From contig JAIRVG010000107.1 in NCBI GenBank assembly GCA_031253995.1, positions 53,882 to 117,881 on the forward strand: DNA of 64,000 nt, in the 5' to 3' direction. The position numbers were made by a program, and so were the translations under genes. Shown piece after piece: positions 34,578 through 42,967 of this stretch (its first letter is position 1; each line of letters begins with the position of its first letter). A model generated the notes under the pieces. It did no database searches and was not told the DNA's origin. It saw nothing but the letters and a program-made list of their open reading frames with translations. This DNA is from Paucimonas sp. GTDB lineage: Bacteria; Pseudomonadota; Gammaproteobacteria; Pseudomonadales; Pseudomonadaceae.

Positions 34578-35498
34578 TCAGATCCCCTGCGGAATCTCTT
34601 CTCCACCCAGCGCCTCGAACAACGCCGGCAGGAACTCGGTGAAGGTCAGCATCATCAGGGTGAAGCTGGCATCCAGCTGCCCCAGCGCCTCGTCACCGCC
34701 ATCTTCCTCGGCCTGGTCCTGCAGCAGTTCCTCGAACTTCAGGCGCTTGATCACCGTCTTGTCGTCCAGCACGAACGACAGCTTGTCCTGCCAGGCCAGG
34801 GACAGCTGGGTGACCTGCTTGCCGGTGCCCAGGTGCATCTGGATCTCGTCGCTGGTCAGGTCCTGGCGCTTGCAGCGCACGATGCCGCCGTCTTCGTGGG
34901 TGTCACGCAGCTCGCACTCGTCCAGCACATGGAAGTCCGGCGCGGCCTGCTGGTTCTTCACCCAGTCGGTCATGGTCGCGCTCGGGGCGATCTTCACCGT
35001 CACCGGACGCACTGGCAGCGAGCCCATGACTTCCCGCAGGGTCGACAGCAGGTCTTCGGCACGCTTGGCGCTGGCCGAGTTGACCAGGATCAGGCCCAGC
35101 TTCGGCGCAATGGCGGCGAAGATCATGGCGCGGCGAATGAAGGCGCGGGGCAGGAAAGCCTGGACGATCTCGTCCTTGATCTGGTCGCGTTCCTTCTTGT
35201 AGACCTTGCGCATCTGCTCGGCCTCGATTTCCTCCACCTTCTCCTTGACCGCGTCGCGCACGACGCTGCCCGGCAGGATGCGCTCTTCCTTGCGCGCGGC
35301 GATCAGCAGGAAGTCACCACTGACGTGCACCAGTGGCGCGTCCTCGCCCTTGCCGAACGGCGCGACGAAACCATAGGTGGTCAACTCCTGGCTGGCGCAT
35401 GGGCGGGCAGGCTTGCTGGCGAGGGCCGCTTCCAGCGCCTCGGCGTCGAACGGGATGTCCTGGGTCAGGCGATAGCTCAGCAGGTTTTTGAACCACAT
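34578..35498 (-). CDS. rdgC: Recombination-associated protein RdgC
   Basis: 306-aa nucleoid-associated, ring-forming DNA-binding protein that modulates RecA. The N-terminus MWFKNLLSYRLTQDIPFDAE is the standard RdgC start; an in-frame ATG 36 bp upstream is not used. ELTTYGFVAPFGKGEDAPLVH and ARKEERILPGSVVRDAV are family segments. Standard length. It is transcribed away from the tRNA pair. Confidence 0.95.
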   Translation of the reverse strand: MWFKNLLSYRLTQDIPFDAEALEAALASKPARPCASQELTTYGFVAPFGKGEDAPLVHVSGDFLLIAARKEERILPGSVVRDAVKEKVEEIEAEQMRKVYKKERDQIKDEIVQAFLPRAFIRRAMIFAAIAPKLGLILVNSASAKRAEDLLSTLREVMGSLPVRPVTVKIAPSATMTDWVKNQQAAPDFHVLDECELRDTHEDGGIVRCKRQDLTSDEIQMHLGTGKQVTQLSLAWQDKLSFVLDDKTVIKRLKFEELLQDQAEEDGGDEALGQLDASFTLMMLTFTEFLPALFEALGGEEIPQGI

Positions 35499-35609
35499 GG
35501 GGCGAATCTCTCCTTCATTACATAAGGGGGGCATTATTCTCCGAGCGACGCTTCCAGGCCAACCCCGCTAAGTCGTTGGAACGCCTGAAAAAATTTTTTC
35601 AAAAAGTGC

Positions 35610-35638
35610 TTTACAGACCTTGGGGTGCTCCGTAGAAT
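35610..35638 (+). promoter_or_regulatory. Sigma-70 promoter of the tRNA-Val/tRNA-Asp unit
   Basis: TTTACA (35610-35615), 17-bp spacer, TAGAAT (35633-35638), about 20 bp before the tRNA-Val 5' end, with an A/T-rich UP-like tract (AAAAAATTTTTTC) immediately upstream. A strong stable-RNA promoter arrangement. Confidence 0.88.
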
Positions 35639-35658
35639 GCGCGCCACACCGAGACGAT

Positions 35659-35734
35659 GGGTGATTAGCTCAGCCGGGAGAGCATCTGCCTTACAAGCAG
35701 AGGGTCGGCGGTTCGATCCCGTCATCACCCACCA
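35659..35734 (+). tRNA. tRNA-Val (anticodon TAC)
   Basis: 76 nt including encoded CCA. Acceptor GGGTGAT pairs with ATCACCC; the anticodon TAC is at 35692-35694 in the loop CTTACAA; the T-arm contains GGTTCGATCC. The first of two tRNAs transcribed together. Confidence 0.97.
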
Positions 35735-35750
35735 CTTCTCAGTGTTACGC

Positions 35751-35827
35751 GCAGCGGTAGTTCAGTCGGTTAGAATACCGGCCTGTCACGCCGGGGGTCG
35801 CGGGTTCGAGTCCCGTCCGCTGCGCCA
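35751..35827 (+). tRNA. tRNA-Asp (anticodon GTC)
   Basis: 77 nt including encoded CCA. Acceptor GCAGCGG pairs with CCGCTGC, discriminator G; the anticodon GTC is at 35785-35787; the T-arm contains GGGTTCGAGTCCC. It follows tRNA-Val by 16 nt. Confidence 0.97.
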
Positions 35828-35868
35828 TATTCGCTTCCAGGGCCCACTGAACACCCGGAAGCAACAGA

Positions 35869-35895
35869 AAAGCGACCTTCGGGTCGCTTTTTTTA
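35869..35895 (+). terminator. Intrinsic terminator of the tRNA unit
   Basis: AAAGCGACC (35869-35877), loop TTCG, GGTCGCTTT (35882-35890), then a T-run: a strong terminator. Confidence 0.93.
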
Positions 35896-35933
35896 TGCCT
35901 GCGATTTCTTCCCCGCGCTGCGTTGGTGCATGA

Positions 35934-35950
35934 CTCACCACAGCGGTGCA
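35934..35950 (+). promoter_or_regulatory. NtrC-like binding site upstream of nasA
   Basis: CTCACCA-CAG-CGGTGCA matches the NtrC dyad TGCACCA-N3-TGGTGCA at 11 of 14 positions. A further half-site TGGTGCA lies at 35924-35930. Both are 55-80 bp upstream of the sigma-54 element, as expected for an enhancer. Confidence 0.65.
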
Positions 35951-36005
35951 TCGATCGCCTCCCTTGATCTCCTCCTGCTCCCTGAATCCGGGCTTGCGGC
36001 CATTC

Positions 36006-36021
36006 TGGCGCGTCCCTTGCT
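36006..36021 (+). promoter_or_regulatory. Sigma-54 promoter of nasA
   Basis: TGGCGCGTCCCTTGCT matches the -24/-12 consensus TGGCACG-N4-TTGCW at every position except one (G for A), with correct GG to GC spacing. Predicted start is about 36032, immediately before the leader hairpins. Confidence 0.85.
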
Positions 36022-36036
36022 TTGCCCTGCCTATCA

Positions 36037-36125
36037 GGCAATCAACGTCGATTGCCCCATTCACGACAAAGGCGCCGTGTCGCTCCCCCTGTTCATTCAG
36101 GCCGGAGCGGCAGGGCGCCTTTTTG
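36037..36125 (+). promoter_or_regulatory. ANTAR/NasT-type antitermination leader of nasA
   Basis: P1: GGCAATC / GATTGCC (36037-36043, 36050-36056) with hexaloop AACGTC. P2: CACGAC / GCCGTG (36062-36067, 36074-36079; one A-C mismatch) with hexaloop AAAGGC. Both loops have A at position 1 and G at position 4, the ANTAR-target rule. P2 overlaps a terminator: GGCGCC (36071-36076) with GGCGCC (36114-36119), inner CGCTCC / GGAGCG, then a T-run. Binding of NasT to P1-P2 would block termination. Confidence 0.85.
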
Positions 36126-36147
36126 TTTCTGCGAAGGAGTCAGGGTC

Positions 36148-39100
36148 ATGGCCAGCACGACGGTGCGCAGTGTCTGTCCGTATTGCGGTGTCGGTTGCGG
36201 CATCGTCATGAGCGTGGCGGACGGCAAGGTCATCAAGGTCAGCGGCGACAAGCAGCACCCGAGCAATTTCGGCCGGTTGTGCACCAAGGGCCTGAGTTGC
36301 CACGTGCCGCTGCGCGAGTCCGGGCGCATGGAACACGCCTGGCTGCGGGATCAGCGCCAGCGCGATCCGGTGCGCCTGGGCATGGATGCGGCCATCGAAC
36401 AGACCGGCCGGCGTTTGCGCGGGATCATCGACAAGCACGGTCCTGATGCCGTGGCGCTGTACGTGTCCGGGCAGATGTCGCTGGAAGCCCAGTACCTGGC
36501 CAACAAGCTGGTGAAGGGCTTCATCCGCAGCCGCCATATCGAATCCAACTCGCGCCTGTGCATGGCCAGCGCCGGCAGCGGCTACAAGCTGTCCCTGGGC
36601 GCCGACGGGCCGCCGGGCAGCTATCAGGATTTCGACCAGGCCGAGGTGTTCTTCGTCATCGGCGCGAACATGGCCGACTGTCACCCGATCCTGTTCCTGC
36701 GCCTGCTCGACCGCCTCAAGGCCGGCGCCCGCCTGATCGTGGTCGACCCGCGGCGCAGCGCCACGGCGGACAAGGCCGACCTGTTCCTGCAGGTCCGTCC
36801 CGGCACCGACCTGGCGCTGATCAATGGCCTGCTGCACCTGCTCCACGAAAACGGCCATACCGACAACGCCTTCATCGAGCGCCATACCGAAGGCTGGGAC
36901 GAGATGCCGGCCTTTCTCGCCGACTACACCCCGGCGCGGGTGGCGGAAATCACCGGGCTGGACGAAGCCGCCATCCGCCAGGCCGCCGCCTGGATCGGCG
37001 GGGCAAAGGACTGGATGAGCTGCTGGACCATGGGCCTGAACCAGAGCATCCATGGCACCTGGCACACCAATGCCCTGTGCAACCTGCACCTGGCCACCGG
37101 GGCGATCTGCCGGCCGGGCAGCGGACCCTTCTCGCTGACCGGTCAGCCCAATGCCATGGGCGGACGGGAAATGGGCTACATGGGCCCCGGCCTGCCGGGT
37201 CAGCGCTCGGCGCTGGTGGCGGCGGACCGGGCGTTCGTCGAGGGGTTGTGGGACATCGCCCCCGACAGCCTGCGGGCCGAGGCGGGCGAGGGCACCATCG
37301 GTTTGTTCGAGCGGATGGCGGCTGGCGAGGTAAAGGCCTGCTGGGTCATCTGCAGCAACCCGGTGGCCAGCGTCGCCAACCGCCAGCGGGTGATCGACGG
37401 GCTGCGCGCCGCCGAACTGGTGATCAGCCAGGACGCCTTCCTCGACACCGAAACCAATCGCCATGCCGACATCCTCCTGCCCGCCGCACTGTGGGCCGAA
37501 TCCGAAGGGGTGATGATCAATTCCGAACGCAACCTGACCCTCACCGCCAAGGCGGTAGAGGCGCCCGGCGAGAGCCTGCCCGACTGGCAGATCATTGCCC
37601 GGGTGGCGTGTGCCATGGGTTATGGGCAAGGGTTCAGCTACAGCAGTGCGGAACAAGTCTTCGACGAAATCCGCCAGTTCTGGAACCCGGCCACCGGCTA
37701 CGACCTGCGTGGCCTGGACTACGCAAAACTACGCGTCGCCCCGCAACAATGGCCCTGCGAGCCGGGGCGCGAAGAGGCCCGCAGCCCGCTGCGCTATCTA
37801 AACGACGGCCTGAGCCAGACGCATCGGGCCGACGCCGGCGACATCGTCTTCCCCACCTCCAGCGGCAAGGCCCGTTTCCTCGCCCGTCCCTGGCTGCCGC
37901 CGGCAGAACTTCCGGACGAAGCCTACCCCTTGGTGCTCAACACCGGCCGTGTCCAGCACCAGTGGCACACCCTGACCAAGACCGGCAAGGTCGCCAGCCT
38001 GAACAAGCTCGAACCCGGTCCCTTCCTAGAAATCCACCCGGATGACGCTGCCGCCCTGGGCATCGCGGAAAAGGATCAGGTCGAGGTGCGTTCACGCCGG
38101 GGCCAGGCCGTGCTGCCGGCGCGGATCACCACGCGGATGATGCCCGGCAACTGCTTTGCGCCCTTTCACTGGAACGACCTGTATGGCGAGCAACTGGCGA
38201 TCAACGCGGTGACCTGCGATGCGGTCGATCCGCTGTCGCTGCAACCCGCCTTCAAGCACTGCGCCGTGGCCCTGACCCGGGTCGGCGGTGAACGCCTCGA
38301 TGTCCTGCAGCTCGATCCCGCCATTCCCGAGGAGACCAGGCCCATGCCTACCGATACCCTGCGCCAGGTCCTGGGCCTGGGCGCGCCGCCTGCATTGGCC
38401 CTGGCCGAGGGTGAGCAACATTACCTGCAGGGCTTCCTGCTCGGGCTGGACGCGGCGCGCAGCGAAGGCGTGCCCACCTTGCCGGCCAGCGCGCCGCTGG
38501 CGCCCGCGCGGCGGCTGTTCATCGACGGCGTGCTCGCCGGCCTGTATTCCCGCAGCAGCGCCGCGCCGTTGCCGGTGCCGGTCGATGCGCCGTCTGCCCC
38601 GCCGCACTGGGTGCTCTGGGCCTCGCAGACCGGCAACAGCGAGGCCCTGGCCGAACGCTGCGCCGCGCACCTGCGCGAGGCCGGGCTGGCGGTGCAGGTG
38701 GAATGCATGGAAGCCGCCCAGCCGGCGCGGATCGGCGAGGCGGCGAGCCTGCTGCTGATCACCAGCACCTTCGGCGATGGCGACGCCCCGGACACTGGCG
38801 CAGCGTTCTGGCAGGCGTTGCAGGGCGAGCCCGGCGATTGGGCGAAGCGGCCCTATGCGGTGCTGGCGCTGGGGGATTCCAGCTACGACCAGTTCTGCGG
38901 TTTCGGGCGCAAGCTCGACCAGCGTCTTGCCGAACTGGGTGGCCAGCGTCTGCTGGAGCGGGTCGAGTGCGAGCCGGATTTCGACGAACCCTTCGCCGGC
39001 TGGTTGCAGGCGCTGACGGCGAAGCTGGCACAGGGATCGGTACCGGTGGCTGAAACCGAGAAAGCCGCGTTCACCCGCCAGGCGCCGTTACCCGCGGGCC

Positions 39101-40140
39101 TGCTGGAAAATCGCCTGCTCAACGGGCCGGGGGCAAGCAAGGAAACCCGGCAGATCGTCTTCGACCTGGGCGACAGCGGATTGTCCTATCAAGCGGGGGA
39201 TGCCCTGGGGGTGTGGCCGCGCAATTGCCCGGCGCTGGTGGAGGAAATCCTCGCCTGCAGCGGGCTGGACGGGGCGGTCGAGGTCTCGCTCAAGGGCCAG
39301 GCGCCGATGGCGCTGCGCGAGGCGCTGGGTGGCTACCTGGAGATCAGCCGGGTCACGCCGCAGTGGCAGGAGCGCTTCTCGGCGGTGCATCCGGCTTTTC
39401 CCAAGGACAAGGACGCCCTGTGGGGCCGGCAACTGGCGGACCTGCTTGCCGAGTTCCCGCTGTCGTTGCCGCTGGCGGACTGGCTGGTGCTGCTCAAGCC
39501 CTTGCAGCCGCGGCTGTATTCCATCAGCTCCAGCCCGCGCAAGCATCCGCGCCAGGTGCACCTGACCCTGTCGACGGTGCGCTACGGCCAGCGCAAGGGC
39601 GTGTGCTCGACCTTCCTCGCCGATCGTGCCGGCGAGTTGCAAGTGGCGATCTTTCCCCAGCCCTCGACGCATTTTCATTTGCCCGAGGACGATAGCCGGC
39701 CGGTGATCATGGTCGGTCCGGGGACGGGGATCGCGCCGTTTCGTGCCTTCCTTCAGGAGCGCGAGGCGCGTGGGGCGGATGGGGGCAACTGGCTGTTCTT
39801 CGGCGAGCAGCGGGAGGCCTGTGATTTCTACTACCGCGACGAACTGTTGGCCTGGCGCGAGAGCGGCTTGCTGACCCGGCTGGACACGGCGTTCTCGCGG
39901 GACCAGGAGGAAAAGATCTACGTGCAGCAGCGGATGCGCGAGCAGGGGGCGGAGCTGTGGCGCTGGGTGCGGGAGGGGGCGTACTTCTATGTCTGTGGTG
40001 ATGCGGGGCGGATGGCCAGGGATGTCGAAGCGGCGTTGAAAGAGGTGGTGGCGGAGCAGGGCGGGATGAGTGCTGCGGAGGCGGCCGAGTATGTCGCGCA
40101 GATGGGGCGGGACAGGCGGTATCTGCGGGATGTGTATTGA
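36148..40140 (+). CDS. nasA: Assimilatory nitrate reductase fused to a flavodoxin/FAD/NAD(P)H reductase
   Basis: 1330 aa, cytosolic. Residues 1-770 are a molybdopterin oxidoreductase of the NasA type, with N-terminal [4Fe-4S] cysteines C10, C13, C17 and C45 (CPYCGVGC and RLCTKG). A flavodoxin domain starts near residue 818 (LWASQTGNSEALAE). An FAD domain with RLYSISSSP (about 1122) and an NAD(P)-binding domain with GPGTGIAPFRAF (about 1189) follow, ending RRYLRDVY like sulfite reductase CysJ. The fusion replaces a separate electron-transfer subunit and lets NAD(P)H reduce nitrate directly. The ATG at 36148 follows AGGAGT. Confidence 0.93.
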   Translation: MASTTVRSVCPYCGVGCGIVMSVADGKVIKVSGDKQHPSNFGRLCTKGLSCHVPLRESGRMEHAWLRDQRQRDPVRLGMDAAIEQTGRRLRGIIDKHGPDAVALYVSGQMSLEAQYLANKLVKGFIRSRHIESNSRLCMASAGSGYKLSLGADGPPGSYQDFDQAEVFFVIGANMADCHPILFLRLLDRLKAGARLIVVDPRRSATADKADLFLQVRPGTDLALINGLLHLLHENGHTDNAFIERHTEGWDEMPAFLADYTPARVAEITGLDEAAIRQAAAWIGGAKDWMSCWTMGLNQSIHGTWHTNALCNLHLATGAICRPGSGPFSLTGQPNAMGGREMGYMGPGLPGQRSALVAADRAFVEGLWDIAPDSLRAEAGEGTIGLFERMAAGEVKACWVICSNPVASVANRQRVIDGLRAAELVISQDAFLDTETNRHADILLPAALWAESEGVMINSERNLTLTAKAVEAPGESLPDWQIIARVACAMGYGQGFSYSSAEQVFDEIRQFWNPATGYDLRGLDYAKLRVAPQQWPCEPGREEARSPLRYLNDGLSQTHRADAGDIVFPTSSGKARFLARPWLPPAELPDEAYPLVLNTGRVQHQWHTLTKTGKVASLNKLEPGPFLEIHPDDAAALGIAEKDQVEVRSRRGQAVLPARITTRMMPGNCFAPFHWNDLYGEQLAINAVTCDAVDPLSLQPAFKHCAVALTRVGGERLDVLQLDPAIPEETRPMPTDTLRQVLGLGAPPALALAEGEQHYLQGFLLGLDAARSEGVPTLPASAPLAPARRLFIDGVLAGLYSRSSAAPLPVPVDAPSAPPHWVLWASQTGNSEALAERCAAHLREAGLAVQVECMEAAQPARIGEAASLLLITSTFGDGDAPDTGAAFWQALQGEPGDWAKRPYAVLALGDSSYDQFCGFGRKLDQRLAELGGQRLLERVECEPDFDEPFAGWLQALTAKLAQGSVPVAETEKAAFTRQAPLPAGLLENRLLNGPGASKETRQIVFDLGDSGLSYQAGDALGVWPRNCPALVEEILACSGLDGAVEVSLKGQAPMALREALGGYLEISRVTPQWQERFSAVHPAFPKDKDALWGRQLADLLAEFPLSLPLADWLVLLKPLQPRLYSISSSPRKHPRQVHLTLSTVRYGQRKGVCSTFLADRAGELQVAIFPQPSTHFHLPEDDSRPVIMVGPGTGIAPFRAFLQEREARGADGGNWLFFGEQREACDFYYRDELLAWRESGLLTRLDTAFSRDQEEKIYVQQRMREQGAELWRWVREGAYFYVCGDAGRMARDVEAALKEVVAEQGGMSAAEAAEYVAQMGRDRRYLRDVY

Positions 40141-40188
40141 TGAGACCCCCGAAATCCCTGCCTCAACATGCTGCAACACAGTGGAATC

Positions 40189-40205
40189 TGCACCAGCCTG
40201 GTTCA
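40189..40205 (+). promoter_or_regulatory. NtrC-like binding site upstream of nirB
   Basis: TGCACCA-GCC-TGGTTCA matches the NtrC dyad TGCACCA-N3-TGGTGCA with one mismatch, about 53 bp upstream of the sigma-54 promoter. Confidence 0.8.
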
Positions 40206-40257
40206 AACAAGGCCCCCTGAAACCTGGAAACCCGCCATTTCAGGGCCAATCCCGACC

Positions 40258-40273
40258 TGGCACACAACCTGCT
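40258..40273 (+). promoter_or_regulatory. Sigma-54 promoter of nirBD
   Basis: TGGCACACAACCTGCT has the invariant GG and GC with the correct 12-bp register and differs from TGGCACG-N4-TTGCW only at the G after TGGCAC and the first T of TTGC. Predicted start is about 40284. Confidence 0.8.
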
Positions 40274-40293
40274 TTTACCTCTGCACAACGTCC

Positions 40294-40380
40294 GGGTAGT
40301 CAACGTCGATCACCCAACGGACCATAAAGATCAGAACCAGGCAAAGGCGCCTGGAGCTTCGGCTCCAGGCGCCTTTTTTT
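40294..40380 (+). promoter_or_regulatory. ANTAR/NasT-type antitermination leader of nirBD
   Basis: P1 (40294-40315): GGGTAGTC / GATCACCC with one A-C mismatch, hexaloop AACGTC. P2 (40337-40354): CCAGGC / GCCTGG, hexaloop AAAGGC. The loops are identical to those before nasA. The terminator GGCGCCTGGAGC (40346-40357), loop TTCG, GCTCCAGGCGCC (40362-40373), T7 overlaps P2, so the two folds are mutually exclusive. Confidence 0.9.
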
Positions 40381-40408
40381 GTGTTTTTCATACCGTGAGG
40401 ATCCAGGC

Positions 40409-42967
40409 ATGAACGCCATCGCGTCCATCGAACAACGAGAAAAGCTGGTCATCGTCGGCAACGGCATGGTCGGCCACCACTGCGTCGAGCAACTGATCGA
40501 GCGCGGCGCCCTGGCCCGTTTCGAGGTGCGGGTGTTCGGTGAGGAGCGCCAGCGCGCCTATGACCGCGTGCACCTGTCCGAGTATTTCAGCGGCAGCGAT
40601 GCCGAGGCCCTCGCCCTGGGCGAGGCCAGCCTGTATGCCACGCCAGGGGTCACCCTGCACCTGGGCGAAGCGGTGCTGGAGGTGGATCGCGAGCGCCGGG
40701 AGGTCGTCACCACCCAAGGTCGCTACCCTTACGACCGCCTGGTCCTGGCCACCGGTTCCTATCCCTTCGTGCCGCCGATCCAGGGCTCGGAAGGCGCGGC
40801 CCGGCTGGTCTACCGCACCCTCGACGACCTCGATGCGATCCGCGCTGCCGCCATCACCGCACGACGCGGCGTGGTGGTCGGCGGCGGGCTGCTCGGCCTG
40901 GAGGCGGCCAACGCCCTGAAGTCCCTCGGCCTGGAAGCCCACGTAGTGGAATTCGCCCCGCGCCTGATGCCGGTGCAACTGGACGGCGAGGGCGGAGCCG
41001 CGCTGCGGGCGCGGATCGAGGCGCTGGGTGTCGGCGTGCATGTGTCGCGGGCTACCCAGGCCATTGTCGCCGGCGAGGACTATCGCTACCGGATGAATTT
41101 CGATGGTGGCGAATTCCTCGAAACCGACCTGATCGTGTTCTCCGCCGGTATCCGCCCGCAGGACGCCCTGGCCCGTGCCAGCGGCCTGGAAGTGGCAGCC
41201 CGTGGTGGCGTGGTGATCGATGGCGAGTGCCGCAGCAGCGACCCGCGCATCTACGCCATCGGCGAATGCGCCTCGTGGAACGGCAGCGTGTTCGGCCTGG
41301 TGGCCCCCGGCTACGCCATGGCGCGCAATCTCGCGGCGGCACTGGCAGGGCAGGCGGCCACGGCGTTCGGCGGGGCCGACATGTCGACCAAGCTCAAGTT
41401 GCTCGGCGTCGATGTCGGTTCCATTGGCGATGCCCACGGCGCCACCCCCGGTGCCCGCAGCTACCGCTTCATCGACGAAGGCGGCAGCAGCTATCGCCGG
41501 CTGGTCCTCGACGCCAGTGGCAAGCGGGTGATCGGCGCGGTGCTGGTGGGCGACAACAGCTACTACGACACCCTGCTGCAATACGTGCAGAACGGCATCG
41601 CCGTACCCGCCGACCCGGCCGCGCTGATCCTGCCGCAGAGTGGCGGCGCGCCGGCCCTGGGCGCCGACGCCCTGCCGGACAGCGCGACCATCTGCTCCTG
41701 CCACAACGTCAGCAAGGGCGCGGTATGCGCCGCCATCGACAGCGGCTGTGGCGACCTGGCCGCAGTGAAGAGCTGCACCAAAGCGGCCACCGGCTGCGGC
41801 GGCTGCGCGGCCCTGCTCAAGCAGGTCTTCGAGCACGAACTGACGGCCCGCGGTGTCAGCGTCGACAAGAGCCTCTGCGAACACTTCGCCTACACCCGCC
41901 AGGAGCTCTACGCACTGGTGCGGGTCGAGGGCATCCGCGACTTCGACGAGTTGCTGGCCAAGCACGGCAAGGGCCATGTGGGCTGCGCCATCTGCAAGCC
42001 CACCGTCGGCTCGATCCTCGCCTCGTGCTGGAACCAGCCGATCATGGACCCGTCGCTGGTACCGCTGCAGGACACCAATGACACCTTCATGGCCAACATG
42101 CAGAAGAACGGCACCTACTCGGTGGTGCCGCGGATTCCCGGCGGCGAGATCACCCCGGACAAGCTCATCGTCATCGGCGAGGTGGCGAAGAAATACGACC
42201 TCTACACCAAGATCACCGGCGGCCAGCGCATCGACCTGTTCGGCGCGCAGTTGCACGAGCTGCCGCTGATCTGGGAAGAACTGATCGCCGCCGGCTTCGA
42301 GACCGGGCACGCCTACGGCAAGTCGACGCGCACGGTGAAGTCCTGCGTCGGCAGCACCTGGTGCCGCTATGGCGTGCAGGACAGCGTGAAGATGGCCTTG
42401 CGCCTGGAAGACCGCTACAAGGGCCTGCGTTCGCCGCACAAGCTCAAGTTCGCCGTGTCCGGCTGCACCCGCGAATGCGCCGAGGCGCAGAGCAAGGACA
42501 TCGGCGTGATCGCTACCGAGAAGGGCTGGAACCTGTATGTCTGCGGCAACGGCGGCATGCGCCCGCGCCATGCCGAGCTGTTCGCCACCGACCTGGATGA
42601 CGAGACCCTGGTGCGCCTGATCGACCGCGTGCTGATGTTCTACATCCGCACCGCCGACAAGCTGCAGCGCACCTCGGTGTGGCGCGAGGGCCTGGAGGGC
42701 GGGCTGGATTACCTCAAGCAGGTGATCATCGACGACAGCCTGGGCCTCGCTGCCGAGCTGGAAGCGCAGATGCAGCATGTGGTCGACCGCTACGAATGCG
42801 AATGGGCCAACGCCCTGAAGGACCCGGAAAAGCTCAAGCGCTTCCGGACCTTCGTCAACGACCGCCGCGCCGATCCGGGCGTGCACTTCGTCCGCGAACG
42901 CGGGCAACGTCGGCCCATCGCGGCGGCGGAACTTCACTTGATCCCGACCACCGAGGAGGTGCTCTGA
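40409..42967 (+). CDS. nirB: Assimilatory nitrite reductase, large subunit
   Basis: 852 aa, NAD(P)H-dependent siroheme enzyme reducing nitrite to ammonium. An N-terminal FAD/NAD domain (KLVIVGNGMVGHHCVEQL) is followed by a BFD-like [2Fe-2S] domain (CSCHNVSKGAV, CTKAATGCGGC) and the siroheme/[4Fe-4S] domain with cysteines in CVGSTWC (about 645) and GCTRECAEAQ (about 684-688). The ATG at 40409 begins MNAIASIEQREKLVIVGNG. Its stop overlaps the nirD start by one base. Confidence 0.96.
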   Translation: MNAIASIEQREKLVIVGNGMVGHHCVEQLIERGALARFEVRVFGEERQRAYDRVHLSEYFSGSDAEALALGEASLYATPGVTLHLGEAVLEVDRERREVVTTQGRYPYDRLVLATGSYPFVPPIQGSEGAARLVYRTLDDLDAIRAAAITARRGVVVGGGLLGLEAANALKSLGLEAHVVEFAPRLMPVQLDGEGGAALRARIEALGVGVHVSRATQAIVAGEDYRYRMNFDGGEFLETDLIVFSAGIRPQDALARASGLEVAARGGVVIDGECRSSDPRIYAIGECASWNGSVFGLVAPGYAMARNLAAALAGQAATAFGGADMSTKLKLLGVDVGSIGDAHGATPGARSYRFIDEGGSSYRRLVLDASGKRVIGAVLVGDNSYYDTLLQYVQNGIAVPADPAALILPQSGGAPALGADALPDSATICSCHNVSKGAVCAAIDSGCGDLAAVKSCTKAATGCGGCAALLKQVFEHELTARGVSVDKSLCEHFAYTRQELYALVRVEGIRDFDELLAKHGKGHVGCAICKPTVGSILASCWNQPIMDPSLVPLQDTNDTFMANMQKNGTYSVVPRIPGGEITPDKLIVIGEVAKKYDLYTKITGGQRIDLFGAQLHELPLIWEELIAAGFETGHAYGKSTRTVKSCVGSTWCRYGVQDSVKMALRLEDRYKGLRSPHKLKFAVSGCTRECAEAQSKDIGVIATEKGWNLYVCGNGGMRPRHAELFATDLDDETLVRLIDRVLMFYIRTADKLQRTSVWREGLEGGLDYLKQVIIDDSLGLAAELEAQMQHVVDRYECEWANALKDPEKLKRFRTFVNDRRADPGVHFVRERGQRRPIAAAELHLIPTTEEVL

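Noticed and set aside
35659..35827. Integration hotspot at the tRNA-Val/tRNA-Asp pair
   Set aside because: There is no integrase, no partial tRNA copy and no change in composition next to the tRNAs. Flanking genes are core genes.
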